Shown: positions 10,248 through 19,796, counted from the first letter of the stretch. The stretch: DNA of 64,000 nucleotides from JAEUWI01 sp942492815 (GCA_942492815.1 OW818658.1:6324001-6388000), one strand, 5' to 3'. Translations and numbers: made by a program. The notes: generated by a model not told the origin, from the sequence alone.

Positions 10248-12956
10248 ATGCCCCTGGATGACACCGCCCTGTTGGAACGCTGGAAAACCCGGCGCGATGC
10301 CGAAGCCTTCGACGAAATCGTACGCCAATTCGCCGATCAGGTCTTCGGAACTGCCCGGCGCATCCTGCGCAACGACGCCGACGCCGAAGAGGTGGCCCAG
10401 GAGTGTTTTCTGCTCCTCGTCCGCTCCGGCGGCGAGGTGCGATCGTCCCTCGGCGGCTGGCTCCACCGCGCGGCCACGACGCGGAGCCTGGACCGCATCC
10501 GAAGCGAATCCAGCCGCCGCGCCCGGGAGCGGATCTATATCGAGGCGACTTCACAAGCCGCCGAGGCCACCTGGGACGACATCCAGGAGCACGTGGACGC
10601 CGCCATCGATCGATTGCCCGAATCCACGCGCGCCATGATCGTGGCCCACTTCCTCGGGCGGAAAACCCACGCGGAAATCGCCGCCGAGCAGCGGATGAAC
10701 CGCCGGGCCGTGTCCATGCGGATTCAGCGCGGCCTCGACACCATCCGGCGCGAACTCGCCCGGCGCGGGGTCACGGTGGCCGCATCGGCCCTGGGTGCTT
10801 TCTTCGCCGCAAACGCCTCCGCCGCGCCCTCTTCCTTAAAGGCTTCATTGGGAAAACTCGCCATCGCCGCCGGGACCACCGGCAGCGCGGGCACCGCCAC
10901 ATCCACCAGCCTGATAGGAAGCCTGTTGATCATGAAATCCAAACTCGCCATTGCAGCCGTCGTGCTCGCCCTCCTCGGCGTGGGCGCCTATGTGGCGTTC
11001 ACGCGCCCCGAGACCCCTGTGGAAGTCTCGGTGCCTGTTGCCGATGCCGCGCCCACCCCCCTGCCCGCGGCCACGGGATCCCCCGAAACCGCGCCCGCAC
11101 CAGAAGCGGCAAAGCCGGCCGCGACACCCGCCGATACGACTGACACCTCCACCGAGTTGAACGGCCTGCTCGCCCTCTCCCTGCAGATGCTGGAGGAGGC
11201 CATGCAGTTCTATCCGCCGATTGAAAAACCGGAGGAATACGCCTCGATCTCGGGCTCAGTGGTGGATCAGGGCGGCTATCCCGTGCCCAATGCTGCGGTG
11301 ACGCTGACCCCGTCGGACGCCTGGGGCCGGCTACCCCGCACCGCTGAACTGTCCCGTACGGTGAGCACGAACGCCGACGGGACCTATGAAATCACCAGCA
11401 TCGATCGCGCGGGGCGCTACTGGGTCTCCGCGTCCAAGTCGGGCTATGCGGACGTGGCGCGGGGCGAATCCTCCAGCGCGCCCATCGACATCGCGCCGGG
11501 CAAAACCGCGGCAGGCATCGACTTCACCCTGTCCACCGGCCCCACGATTGAGGGGCGGCTCTTGACGGCGACGGGCGAACCGGCACCGGACGGCCTGTTG
11601 CAGACGCTGTGCCTGACCGGGCCCCGCAGCGCGTCCATGATCCAGAGCATTTCGGCCCGTACCGATGCATCGGGCTACTTCACCATGGGCTTCGACGAGC
11701 AATACCGTGGAATGGTGGTGGCCCTGCGCGCCCAATCGGCGCGCCATGGCTCGGCAACCTTTCCCACCGTTGCCGTGCAGGACGACCATGCCATCGAACT
11801 TCGCCTCTCCGCCCCCTCCGTGATTCGAGGAACGGTGAAATACAAAAATGGCGAGCCCGTTCCGGGAGCGACCCTGAACTTCTTCGGCAGCAAGCGCATC
11901 GACCTGCCCCAGGGCGAGGGCGATGATCCCTGGCGGAATCCGTCCAGCGCGGGCTATTTCAGCGCGCGATGCGACATCAAGGGACAGTATGCCGTCACCG
12001 TCGACGCCGGGCTGGATTTCGAGGCGGATGTGAGCACCGATGTGATTCAGCAGTCCGGCAAGCGCGAAAGCCTGTCGGCGCTGGCCCCCGGCGAAACGAG
12101 GGAGTTCAACCCCTCCGTGGAATCGGATATAGCGACGGTACAGGCCACCGTCGTGGGCACGCTTTCTGGAAAACCCTTTGAAGTTTACGTCCCCTTCGCC
12201 GTCGTGGCGCAGCGCGACGGCGAGGATGTCGCCTACGGCCAGCAGGACGGTCCCAACGCCGCGAAGCTCCTGTTGCCAGGCAAGGCCAGCACGTACACGT
12301 TTCAAGCGCGCTACATGTTTAACACGGACGTGAAGGGCGACCCCTCCAAGCCCTACGACCTTGCGCCCGGCGACCACGTTGAGATTGAGGTGAACCTTCC
12401 CGACCCACAGTGCTTTGTCGTGCGCGCCGTCGACTCCTCCGGCCATCCCGTCGCGGGCGCCGCATTGCATTACATCACCACCACCACGGGCACCTTCGAC
12501 CCGAGGATACTGACCAATGACGATGGGCGCGCGGACCGAGTTCTGCTCATGCCGCCCGAATGCGGCGCGCGCATCTGGCTCGAAAAGCCGGGCTACGCCA
12601 ACGCCTGGGGGACGATCTACGAAGATCAAAGCGCAGGCATCGTCCACCCCGAAGACGTGATCGTATTTTCCTCCGGCGCGGGCTTCGAGGGCGTCCTTTC
12701 CGACTCGGAAGATAAGTTCCTTGCGGATATCGCATTGAGCATTTCCGTCTCCAACACCGACGGGCAGACCTGGCCGCTTCAATCGACTACGGACGCCGAG
12801 GGCCGTTTCACCATCGTCGATCAAGCCCCTGCCGATGTCGTGGATATCACAATTTCCCGCCAGGACGGTGAAGGCGGAATCTGGAGCGCCGAACAAATCA
12901 CGCTGGAGGCCAACGCGATCACCGCACTGGGCACTCTCAGGCTGGCTGAGGAATAG
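10248..12956 (+). CDS. ECF sigma factor fused to a membrane segment and extracytoplasmic Ig-like domains
   Basis: A 902-residue fusion. Residues 1-75 are sigma region 2 and about 115-180 region 4, with the helix-turn-helix HAEIAAEQRMNRRAVSMRI. An Ala-rich stretch leads to one transmembrane helix at about 232-250 (KSKLAIAAVVLALLGVG). A Pro/Ala linker follows, then some 600 residues of carboxypeptidase-regulatory-like and similar beta-sandwich repeats (ISGSVVDQGGYPVPNAAV is one clear start). The sigma part would face the cytoplasm and the rest the periplasm. Fused ECF factors are known from Planctomycete-type bacteria; proteolytic release of the sigma part on a signal is inference. A Met at residue 229 could start the membrane part separately, but no good ribosome site is seen. 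Confidence 0.85.
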   Translation: MPLDDTALLERWKTRRDAEAFDEIVRQFADQVFGTARRILRNDADAEEVAQECFLLLVRSGGEVRSSLGGWLHRAATTRSLDRIRSESSRRARERIYIEATSQAAEATWDDIQEHVDAAIDRLPESTRAMIVAHFLGRKTHAEIAAEQRMNRRAVSMRIQRGLDTIRRELARRGVTVAASALGAFFAANASAAPSSLKASLGKLAIAAGTTGSAGTATSTSLIGSLLIMKSKLAIAAVVLALLGVGAYVAFTRPETPVEVSVPVADAAPTPLPAATGSPETAPAPEAAKPAATPADTTDTSTELNGLLALSLQMLEEAMQFYPPIEKPEEYASISGSVVDQGGYPVPNAAVTLTPSDAWGRLPRTAELSRTVSTNADGTYEITSIDRAGRYWVSASKSGYADVARGESSSAPIDIAPGKTAAGIDFTLSTGPTIEGRLLTATGEPAPDGLLQTLCLTGPRSASMIQSISARTDASGYFTMGFDEQYRGMVVALRAQSARHGSATFPTVAVQDDHAIELRLSAPSVIRGTVKYKNGEPVPGATLNFFGSKRIDLPQGEGDDPWRNPSSAGYFSARCDIKGQYAVTVDAGLDFEADVSTDVIQQSGKRESLSALAPGETREFNPSVESDIATVQATVVGTLSGKPFEVYVPFAVVAQRDGEDVAYGQQDGPNAAKLLLPGKASTYTFQARYMFNTDVKGDPSKPYDLAPGDHVEIEVNLPDPQCFVVRAVDSSGHPVAGAALHYITTTTGTFDPRILTNDDGRADRVLLMPPECGARIWLEKPGYANAWGTIYEDQSAGIVHPEDVIVFSSGAGFEGVLSDSEDKFLADIALSISVSNTDGQTWPLQSTTDAEGRFTIVDQAPADVVDITISRQDGEGGIWSAEQITLEANAITALGTLRLAEE

Positions 12957-12984
12957 CGCGTTTGATCGCCCCCAAACGCGTTTT
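12957..12984. terminator. Bidirectional terminator between convergent genes
   Basis: CGCGTTT (12957-12963) pairs with AAACGCG (12974-12980) and is followed by TTTT. It starts immediately after the stop codon of the sigma fusion and touches the stop of the convergent gene, so it can serve both. Confidence 0.65.
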
Positions 12985-14192
12985 CACACGCGCCGCGCCG
13001 CGCGGTACATGGCCACGATCTTGTCTCCGGGGATCTCGGCGAGGAGGTTGTGGATGGCGGCGAAGATGTATCCGCCGTCCTGGCGGAGGCAGGAAACCAC
13101 CTCGTTGACTTCGTGTTCCACTTCTTCGAGGGTGCCGAGGGGCAGGGTTTTCTGGGTCTGGACGCCCCCGCCCCAGAGGGCCATGCGGCCGCGAGTCTTG
13201 TCTTTCCAGGCGCGGTAGCCTTCGCTTCCGGCGGTCCACTGGACGGGGTTGATGACGTCGAAGCCGCTTTCGATGAAGTCATCGAGGAGATCGAAGACGG
13301 CGCCGCAGGTGTGGAGGAAGGTCTTGACGCCGGGGGCGTGCCGGTGGACGGTGTCGTTCATTCGCTTGTAGTTGGGCTTGAACAGGTCACGGTAGGTCTG
13401 GGGCGAGGCGATGCAACTGTTCTGGGTGCCCCAGTCGTCGGAGGTGACGTGGTAGAGGTCGATGCAGGGGTGGACTTCGTCCAGCACGGCGGCGATCTGG
13501 CCGAGTATCTCGGTGGTTACGGCGTCGTGGAACTCGGCCACGTAGTCGGGCTCGGTGAGGCAGAGCAGGGGAAACATACCGATGCCGGTGTAGCTTCCGA
13601 TGCCGATGGGGCAGCCGGGACCGGCGAAGAGGATGGCGCGGTCGGTGGATTCCCGGGCGCGGCGGCAGTGGTCGCGAATGGCGGTGAGATCCCGGTCGCT
13701 CGGGCGGCTGCGCACGAGGGCGTCGACCACTTCGCGGATGTCCGGCCGGGGAATCTCCCCCAGGAGGGACACGGGCTGTCCGCCGTGCTCGTGTTCGAAG
13801 ACGTGGGCGGCCGGGGGCATGGTCCGGTCTCCCTGCACGATGACGCCGTCGGGCTGCACGTGGAAATCGTCGGTGTGGCGCACGAGGGCGGGCAGTCGTC
13901 CGTTGAAGTCATAGGGTCGCCAGCGTTCGGGCTGGGGATAGACATTGCTGATGTCCATGCGGACGGTGGCCACGTCGCAGTCCAGGGCGTCGAGCACGTC
14001 GGTGTCGGGCAGGGCGAGCATCTGGCCGGTATCGTGCACGCGGGGCAGGCGGGGCGGCAGTCCCAGCGCGGCCACGAGACCGGGGTAGGCGAAGCAACTG
14101 ATGCCCGATGAGTCCATCCCGCCGAGGTCCATGGGGACGCGGTCGGTCTCGCGAAAGTTCAGCGCGGCGAGTACGCGGTCTCTTCTGGTCAT
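12984..14192 (-). CDS. Uroporphyrinogen decarboxylase family protein (methyltransferase-like)
   Basis: A 402-residue TIM-barrel protein of the URO-D superfamily. Recognisable parts are the N-terminal RRDRVLAALNF, the Pro/Gly-rich DRVPMDLGG, and FLHTCGAVFDLLDDFIESGFD near residue 300, which carries the His and Cys used for zinc in the methyl-cobamide:CoM methyltransferase branch. True HemE has a different N-terminus and no such His-Cys motif, so this is more likely a corrinoid-linked or still unassigned decarboxylase/methyltransferase. No corrinoid protein gene is next to it. It is convergent with the sigma fusion and monocistronic. Confidence 0.8.
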   Translation of the reverse strand: MTRRDRVLAALNFRETDRVPMDLGGMDSSGISCFAYPGLVAALGLPPRLPRVHDTGQMLALPDTDVLDALDCDVATVRMDISNVYPQPERWRPYDFNGRLPALVRHTDDFHVQPDGVIVQGDRTMPPAAHVFEHEHGGQPVSLLGEIPRPDIREVVDALVRSRPSDRDLTAIRDHCRRARESTDRAILFAGPGCPIGIGSYTGIGMFPLLCLTEPDYVAEFHDAVTTEILGQIAAVLDEVHPCIDLYHVTSDDWGTQNSCIASPQTYRDLFKPNYKRMNDTVHRHAPGVKTFLHTCGAVFDLLDDFIESGFDVINPVQWTAGSEGYRAWKDKTRGRMALWGGGVQTQKTLPLGTLEEVEHEVNEVVSCLRQDGGYIFAAIHNLLAEIPGDKIVAMYRAARRV

Positions 14193-14303
14193 GGTGGGAT
14201 TCTCTCCAGCCCCCTGAATGCGTTGCGTGTGGCATCGCCTCGATATGGTTGCGGAAAGGGCGGCGATGGATCAAGCGGGGCGCTCCGGCACTGGGTTGTG
14301 GAT

Positions 14304-14330
14304 TGCCGGCAGGGATGCCAGCGCTCCCAG
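14304..14330. repeat. Single arm of the 7.7-kb palindromic repeat
   Basis: This stretch matches the outer half of the arms at 7720-7917, with the core GGCAGGGATGCCAGCGCTCC. It stands alone in the 325-base gap between the URO-D gene and the ABC operon. I see nothing else there beyond the operon's upstream region. Confidence 0.75.
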
Positions 14331-14517
14331 AATCCGGATTGTTGTTGTGAGTCGGCGCCACTTCGCTGTTGGGGGAGCGCTTGGGGGATCCGCTTCATTC
14401 TCCAATTACTATTCGTCAATCGCCATTCTTAGTTTCCATTGGACAAGTCCGCGAGGGTCGCGTTAAAATCCGCGTTGGAGCAGGAACGTTCACCACCCTG
14501 TTGAGGAGCATTTGTGT

Positions 14518-15459
14518 GTGAGTGCCATTGTTACCACTGATCTGACGAAGACCTACAAGGAAGTTGGCAAGGCCGCGGTGAAGTCGCTGGACAGGCTCAC
14601 CCTGACGATCGAGCAGAACGAGGTTTATGGTTTCCTCGGCCGGAACGGCGCGGGCAAGACCACGACCATCAAGATCCTCTGCGGTCTCATCAAGCCGAGT
14701 TCGGGAAGCGCCACGGTTTTCGGCGAGAACGTGCGCACGCCCCAGGCGCGGCGTTTGCTCGGCTATCTGCCGGAGCAGCCCTACTTCTACGAATACCTGA
14801 CGCCCCGGGAAACCATCGATTTCTATGGGAAACTGCAGAAGCTGAGCCCCGCCGAGCGGGACAGGCAGTGGGACAAGCTCTCCGAGCTGCTGGACCTGCG
14901 GGATATCGCGGAGCAGCGGATCAAAGGCTTTTCCAAGGGCATGCGCCAGCGGATCGGCTTCGCCGTGGCCCTGGTGGGCGATCCGCCCCTGCTGATTCTG
15001 GACGAGCCCATGAGCGGCCTCGATCCCATCGGCCGTCGGATGATCCGCGATCTGATCATGCGCTGCCGCGATGAAAAGAAGACGATTTTCTTCAGCTCCC
15101 ACGTGATGGGCGATGTGGAGCAGATTTGTGATCGGGTGAGCATCCTGGTGAAGGGCCGGCTGACCCACCGGGGCCGTATCGACGAGCTTCTGGCGCAGAA
15201 TATCAAGGCGGTGGAGGTTATTGCGGCGGACTTGAGCGATGCGGTCCGCGCCGAGCTGGCGGGTCTCGCGGAGTCGCACCGGCGCTTGGACGAGCAGGAT
15301 ATTTTCACCTTCAAGGATCAGCCCACGGCCAACGAGGCCGTGCGGCGTATTCACGGGCAATCGGGCCGTCTGGTGGAGTTTTCGCCCGTGCGCGAGTCGC
15401 TGGAGGATTTCTTCCTGAGCCAGCAAGGGGCCGCCCCCCTCGAAGAGAGGGCCGTCTGA
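14518..15459 (+). CDS. ABC transporter ATP-binding protein
   Basis: The nucleotide-binding subunit of an ABC-2 type exporter, 313 residues. It has Walker A GRNGAGKTTT, a Q-loop region (YLPEQPYFYEY), the signature FSKGMRQRIG where LSGGQ is usual, Walker B LLILDEPMSGLDP and the H-loop SSHVMGD. I prefer GTG 14518 over the TTG six bases earlier because GAGGAG then sits nine bases away. Its stop overlaps the start of the permease by one base, so the two form one transporter. The substrate is unknown; the family includes exporters of lipids, drugs and proteins, and Gld-type systems. Confidence 0.9.
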   Translation: MSAIVTTDLTKTYKEVGKAAVKSLDRLTLTIEQNEVYGFLGRNGAGKTTTIKILCGLIKPSSGSATVFGENVRTPQARRLLGYLPEQPYFYEYLTPRETIDFYGKLQKLSPAERDRQWDKLSELLDLRDIAEQRIKGFSKGMRQRIGFAVALVGDPPLLILDEPMSGLDPIGRRMIRDLIMRCRDEKKTIFFSSHVMGDVEQICDRVSILVKGRLTHRGRIDELLAQNIKAVEVIAADLSDAVRAELAGLAESHRRLDEQDIFTFKDQPTANEAVRRIHGQSGRLVEFSPVRESLEDFFLSQQGAAPLEERAV

Positions 15460-16220
15460 TGCGCATTTTCGCCATTGCCCAGAACACCTTCCGCGAGTCC
15501 ATCCGGGACAAGGTGCTCTACGTGCTACTGTTTTTTGCCGCGGTGACCATTTTCGGGTCCAAGGCCCTGGGCTGGATCAGCATCGGGCAAGACATCAAAA
15601 TCGTGAAGGACATCGCTCTGGCGTCCACGTCGGTCTTTGGCGTATTGATCGCGATCTTCGTGGGCACGAGCCTGATCTACAAGGAAATCGACAAGCGCAC
15701 GCTCTACACCATCCTGGCGCAGCCCATGCACCGCTACGAGTTTATCGTGGGCAAGTACCTGGGCCTAATCGCGCTGCTGGCCGTCACCACGCTGATTATG
15801 ACGGCCCTTTCTACGCTGTACATCCTGCTGCTCGGCGGCGCGCTCCACACCACTTTTTTTCTGGCGATCCTGCTGATTTACTGGAAGCTGATGCTCATCA
15901 CGGCTTTTGCCGTGCTCATGTCCGCCATGACCTCCCCCATTCTCGGCGCCATCATCGTGTTTTCCGTGGCGGTTTTCGGCCATGCCACGGAGGTCTTCCG
16001 CGATCTGCCGCCCCAGTTTGACGGCACGGCGGCGAAGGCGATTCTCGAAGCGGCCTACTACGTGATCCCGAACCTGAGCAATTTCGACATTGCCCGGGAA
16101 GCGGCCAACGGCATCGACGTTTCCCCCGCGTACGTGATTTGGGTCATGACCTACGGCCTGATGTACACGGTCATGCTGCTGATTCTTGCGGCCCTCGCCT
16201 TTCAGGAGAAGGATGTATGA
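15459..16220 (+). CDS. ABC-2 type transporter permease
   Basis: A 253-residue integral membrane protein with about six transmembrane helices: at residues 20-42, 55-75, around 100-130, 140-170, and a C-terminal helix ending in Phe-Gln-Glu-Lys-Asp. An amphipathic loop (YKEIDKRTLYTILAQP) after the second helix is typical of ABC-2 permeases. It is translationally coupled both to the ATPase before it (one-base overlap) and to the TPR protein after it (ATGA overlap), so all three genes make one operon. Confidence 0.88.
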   Translation: MRIFAIAQNTFRESIRDKVLYVLLFFAAVTIFGSKALGWISIGQDIKIVKDIALASTSVFGVLIAIFVGTSLIYKEIDKRTLYTILAQPMHRYEFIVGKYLGLIALLAVTTLIMTALSTLYILLLGGALHTTFFLAILLIYWKLMLITAFAVLMSAMTSPILGAIIVFSVAVFGHATEVFRDLPPQFDGTAAKAILEAAYYVIPNLSNFDIAREAANGIDVSPAYVIWVMTYGLMYTVMLLILAALAFQEKDV

Positions 16221-17242
16221 TCGCGCCGCGGCAGGCGATCGCTTTCGTCTGCGCTCTCGCTGTCTTCGCCGGGGCGGTCTTTGCCCAGCGCCAGGCCAAC
16301 GGCGTGCGGGCCCAGGCCGAGGGCGACGAAATCCTCTACCTGCCGAATCAGAAGATCCTGAACCACTTCACCGGCGGTATGAACAACGTGGTGGCCGACC
16401 TGCTCTGGCTGCGCTGCATCCAGTATGTGGGCAAGGAAAACAAAGGCGAGCGCAATTTCACCTGGCTCAATCAGATGCTGGATACGGTGGTCCAGCTCGA
16501 TCCCTATTTTGGCGACGCCTACCGCTACGGGGGCATGTTCCTCGCCGCGCTGCGTGCGGACGACGATGCGGGGATCGACCTGCTGGAGCGGGGCTTCATC
16601 GAGAATCCGAAGAATTTCCAACTGCCCTACGAGCTGGCGATGATATTTTTGCTCAACCGCAAGGACGAGCCGGGCTCCAAGGAGCGGGCGACGTACTACC
16701 TCAGCATGGCGGCGGCGATTGAGGGTTGCCCGGAATTTATCCGGGATCTGGCCACGAAGTTACAGGGCCAGTTCAATCTGGTGGACGTGGAGCGAGAGAT
16801 GTGGCAGCGGATGGCCGAGGGCGAAGACAAGCTGCTGCGTGAGCTGGGCGAGCGCAAGCTGGTGGAGATGGACATCCGCACGGCGGTGGACAATCTGAAC
16901 AAGCTGGTCTTGATGTACAACCAGCGCCAGGGCCGCTTCCCCAATTCGCTGGACGAGATGGTACAGGCGGGCCTCATCAAACCGCTCGGGCCCGACCCGC
17001 TCGGCGGCACCTTCATGATGGGCACGGACAGCGTGATCCGCAACACGACCCTGTTGGACGAGGAAAAGAAGAACCGCCTGAAGCTAATCCGCAATCAGGT
17101 CAATTCCTTCAAAAACAAGAACAACCGCTGGCCCGCCACGCTGGAAGAGCTGGTGGAGCGGGGCCAGACCAGCGTGATTCCCGCTCACCCCTATCCGGAG
17201 CAGTCGTGGCGCTACGACGCAGCCACGGGCGCGGTGGAATAG
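16217..17242 (+). CDS. Membrane-anchored TPR protein with two pseudopilin-like modules
   Basis: A 341-residue protein with an N-terminal signal/anchor (IAFVCALAVFAGAVFA). Next comes an all-helical part with TPR-like spacing (LDPYFGDAYRYGGMF, then FQLPYELAMIFLL). Two copies of a short module follow, NQRQGRFPNSLDEMVQAGLI with GPDPLGG, and NKNNRWPATLEELVERG with HPYPEQSW, which resemble the C-terminal strand of type II secretion pseudopilins. The ATGA overlap with the permease shows co-translation. It may be a periplasmic partner of the ABC exporter; that role is inference. Confidence 0.75.
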   Translation: MIAPRQAIAFVCALAVFAGAVFAQRQANGVRAQAEGDEILYLPNQKILNHFTGGMNNVVADLLWLRCIQYVGKENKGERNFTWLNQMLDTVVQLDPYFGDAYRYGGMFLAALRADDDAGIDLLERGFIENPKNFQLPYELAMIFLLNRKDEPGSKERATYYLSMAAAIEGCPEFIRDLATKLQGQFNLVDVEREMWQRMAEGEDKLLRELGERKLVEMDIRTAVDNLNKLVLMYNQRQGRFPNSLDEMVQAGLIKPLGPDPLGGTFMMGTDSVIRNTTLLDEEKKNRLKLIRNQVNSFKNKNNRWPATLEELVERGQTSVIPAHPYPEQSWRYDAATGAVE

Positions 17243-17342
17243 TGATCTTCGCGCCGCGTGAAAAATTGGACGTTGGCGTTGTGGCATGGGTGCAAAAGGG
17301 GCGGTTGAGGAGGTGATGGCGCACCCGGCGAACTTTGCCAAC

Positions 17343-17392
17343 GGCACACGAACCGCTCTTACGAGCGGATCGTGTGGCACGTCCGTCTTTTT
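17343..17392 (+). terminator. Terminator of the ABC operon
   Basis: A 16-bp stem with two mismatches (17343-17358 with 17363-17378) and a TTAC loop is followed within ten bases by CTTTTT. It is 100 bases past the last gene of the operon. Confidence 0.6.
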
Positions 17393-17478
17393 CGGGGAGC
17401 ACGGGGCGGTTCCGTTGCTGAGCCCTGCGCACAGTTGCCTTGCACACCTCTGCGCACGCGCCTTGCGCAAACCTGTCC

Positions 17479-17507
17479 TTGAACCTACCCCAACTTCACC
17501 GTATAGT
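17479..17507 (+). promoter_or_regulatory. Housekeeping promoter of pckG
   Basis: TTGAAC-N17-TATAGT matches the sigma-70 consensus well and has ideal spacing. The transcript would start near 17514 and carry a leader of about 165 bases, which includes a small CCACCG/CGGTGG hairpin close to the ribosome site. I see no known riboswitch in it. Confidence 0.65.
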
Positions 17508-17679
17508 GGCAGCAGGCAGGCCTTTTGCGCATCTTGCGCAGGCAAATGGTCTGGAAAAAACGTTGTGGGCAGACTGCGGCGCATGGCACGCGGATTGCAT
17601 CTGTACCGGGCAAGAGAAATAGATTGGCAAACTCCACCGTGAATCCGGTGGAAAAGTCCCTTGAAAGCGAGGAAAAGAA

Positions 17680-19530
17680 ATGGAAACTCCGGCCTATGTG
17701 AAGCACACCCAGCTTGTCGCCTGGGTGAAGGAGATGGAGGCACTGTGCCAACCCGACAGAGTGGTATGGTGCGACGGCTCGAAGCAAGAGTACGACGGAC
17801 TGATGAAGGAGATGGTGGCGTCGGGAATGGCAATCAAGCTGAACGAGGATAAGCGCCCGAACAGCTTCCTCTTCCGCTCCGATCCCAAAGACGTGGCCCG
17901 CGTCGAAGATCGTACCTATATCTGCAGCCGCCGCAAAGAAGATGCCGGTCCGACGAACAACTGGATCGACCCGGCGAAGATGAAGACCACGCTCCAGGGC
18001 CTGTTCGCTGGCGCGATGCGCGGTCGCCCGATGTACGTGATTCCCTTCTGCATGGGCCCCATCGGCTCCGACATTGCCCACATCGGCATTGAGATTACCG
18101 ACTCCCCCTACGTCGTGGTCAACATGCACATCATGACCCGCGTCGGCCGCGCGGTGATCGACCAGCTCGGCGAAAGCGGCGCTTACGTCCCCTGCGTTCA
18201 CTCCGTGGGCAAACCGCTTGCCCCGGGTGAAGCCGACGTGATGTGGCCCTGCAACAACGACGAGAAATACATCGTTCACTTTCCCGAAGAACGGAGCATC
18301 TGGTCCTACGGCAGTGGCTACGGCGGCAACGCCCTCCTCGGCAAGAAATGCTTCGCCCTGCGCATCGCCTCGTGCATGGCACGGGACGAGGGCTGGCTCG
18401 CGGAGCACATGCTGATCCTCGGCGTGACGGCGCCCGATGGCGAAAAGACCTACATCGCGGCGGCCTTCCCGAGCGCCTGCGGCAAGACCAACTTCGCCAT
18501 GCTGATTCCCCCGGCGGCGATGAGCGACTACAAAATTTCCACGGTGGGCGACGACATTGCCTGGATCAAGCCCGGACCCGACGGCAAGCTCTACGCCATC
18601 AATCCGGAAGCCGGCTTCTTCGGCGTGGCCCCCGGCACGTCCTATCAGTCCAACCCGAACGCCATGGAATCCGTGAAGCGCGACACCATCTTCACCAACG
18701 TGGCGCTGACCCCCGATGGCGATGTGTGGTGGGAAGGCATGACCAGCGACAAGCCCGCAAAGCTCACCGACTGGCTGGGTGGCGAATGGACGCCCGACTG
18801 CGGCCGCGCCTCCTCTCACCCGAACTCCCGCTTCACCGCGCCCCTCGCCAACTGCCCCTGCGCCGACCCGGCCTATGAAGATCCCCGGGGCGTGCCGCTG
18901 GATGCTTTCATCTTCGGCGGGCGCCGCAGTTCGACCGTGCCGCTGGTGATGCAGGCCTACAACTGGAACTACGGCGTGTACCTTGCGGCCACCATGGGCT
19001 CCGAGACGACGGCCGCCGCCACCGGTGCCGTGGGCAATGTGCGCCGCGACCCCTTCGCCATGCTGCCCTTCATCGGCTACCACATGGGCGACTACTGGAA
19101 TCACTGGCTCAACGTGGGCCGCGCCATCAACAACCCCCCGCGCATCTTCGGCGTGAACTGGTTCCGCAAGGATGCCGACGGTAAGTTTGTGTGGCCGGGC
19201 TTCGGCGACAACATGCGGGTGCTCAAGTGGATCGTGGACAAGGTTCACGGCCGGGCCTACGCGGAAGAAAGCCCCCTCGGCTGGGTGCCGCGCTACGAGG
19301 ATATCGACTGGACCGGCATGGACTTCACCGAGGACCAATTCGACGAGATCATGTCCGTCGATCGAGGCACCTGGGAAGCCGAAATCCTCTCCCACGAAGA
19401 ACTCTTCATCAAGCTGTACGATCGGTTGCCCAAGGAGTTCATGCTCAAGCGCCAGCTCATCCTGAGCCAGCTCTGGCGCGCGCCTGAACACTGGGAACCG
19501 ACCCATGTGACCGCGCCTTACATCAAATAG
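17680..19530 (+). CDS. pckG: Phosphoenolpyruvate carboxykinase (GTP)
   Basis: A complete GTP-dependent PEP carboxykinase of 616 residues, close to the usual 600-620. It interconverts oxaloacetate and GTP with PEP, CO2 and GDP, linking the TCA cycle to gluconeogenesis in the cytoplasm. Diagnostic motifs are FPSACGKTNFAM (GTP P-loop with the reactive Cys at 267), GDDIAWIKPGPDG for metal binding, FGGRRSSTVPLV and NVNWF-like VNWFRKD. The ATP-type enzyme has a different layout. The start has GCGAGGAAAAG upstream. The gene has its own promoter and its own terminator, so it is a single transcript. Confidence 0.97.
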   Translation: METPAYVKHTQLVAWVKEMEALCQPDRVVWCDGSKQEYDGLMKEMVASGMAIKLNEDKRPNSFLFRSDPKDVARVEDRTYICSRRKEDAGPTNNWIDPAKMKTTLQGLFAGAMRGRPMYVIPFCMGPIGSDIAHIGIEITDSPYVVVNMHIMTRVGRAVIDQLGESGAYVPCVHSVGKPLAPGEADVMWPCNNDEKYIVHFPEERSIWSYGSGYGGNALLGKKCFALRIASCMARDEGWLAEHMLILGVTAPDGEKTYIAAAFPSACGKTNFAMLIPPAAMSDYKISTVGDDIAWIKPGPDGKLYAINPEAGFFGVAPGTSYQSNPNAMESVKRDTIFTNVALTPDGDVWWEGMTSDKPAKLTDWLGGEWTPDCGRASSHPNSRFTAPLANCPCADPAYEDPRGVPLDAFIFGGRRSSTVPLVMQAYNWNYGVYLAATMGSETTAAATGAVGNVRRDPFAMLPFIGYHMGDYWNHWLNVGRAINNPPRIFGVNWFRKDADGKFVWPGFGDNMRVLKWIVDKVHGRAYAEESPLGWVPRYEDIDWTGMDFTEDQFDEIMSVDRGTWEAEILSHEELFIKLYDRLPKEFMLKRQLILSQLWRAPEHWEPTHVTAPYIK

Positions 19531-19553
19531 GTGGGAACCAGATGATGTGGCGA

Positions 19554-19582
19554 CGCCCGGCGGCAACCCCGCCGGGCGTTTT
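19554..19582 (+). terminator. pckG terminator
   Basis: A perfect 10-bp GC stem (19554-19563 with 19569-19578) with a five-base loop and a following TTTT, 23 bases after the pckG stop. The rest of the gap to 19796 holds a partial copy (about 19594-19700) of the repeat found complete at 29836 and 32657. Confidence 0.85.
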
Positions 19583-19796
19583 GCTGTGCAGGGACGTACC
19601 GCCGCACAGGTGCCGGGCACGGGCGGCACGACCGAGACGCTTTTCGATCACCTCATTGGGCAAAGTCCACCCCAATGCGGCGGCATGTCCCAGGGGATGC
19701 TGGAATCGCGACGCGAACGATGACGCGCCTCGTTTGATCGAGTGGAATCGCGAGAATTGGAGCTACCGGGAGCGAGCGAGAGGATGCTGGCAATCA

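Noticed and set aside
9956..10264. Extension of the PtuA frame by about 100 codons
   Set aside because: The extra part would run antisense into the sigma-factor gene and lacks protein-like character; the conserved first strand begins at the chosen Met.
17508..17679. Riboswitch in the pckG leader
   Set aside because: The leader is long, but I see only a small hairpin and no conserved core of any known class.
17485..19629. A 714-codon open frame opposite pckG
   Set aside because: It mirrors a highly expressed GC-rich gene whose codon bias keeps the antisense frame open; pckG itself has every family motif.
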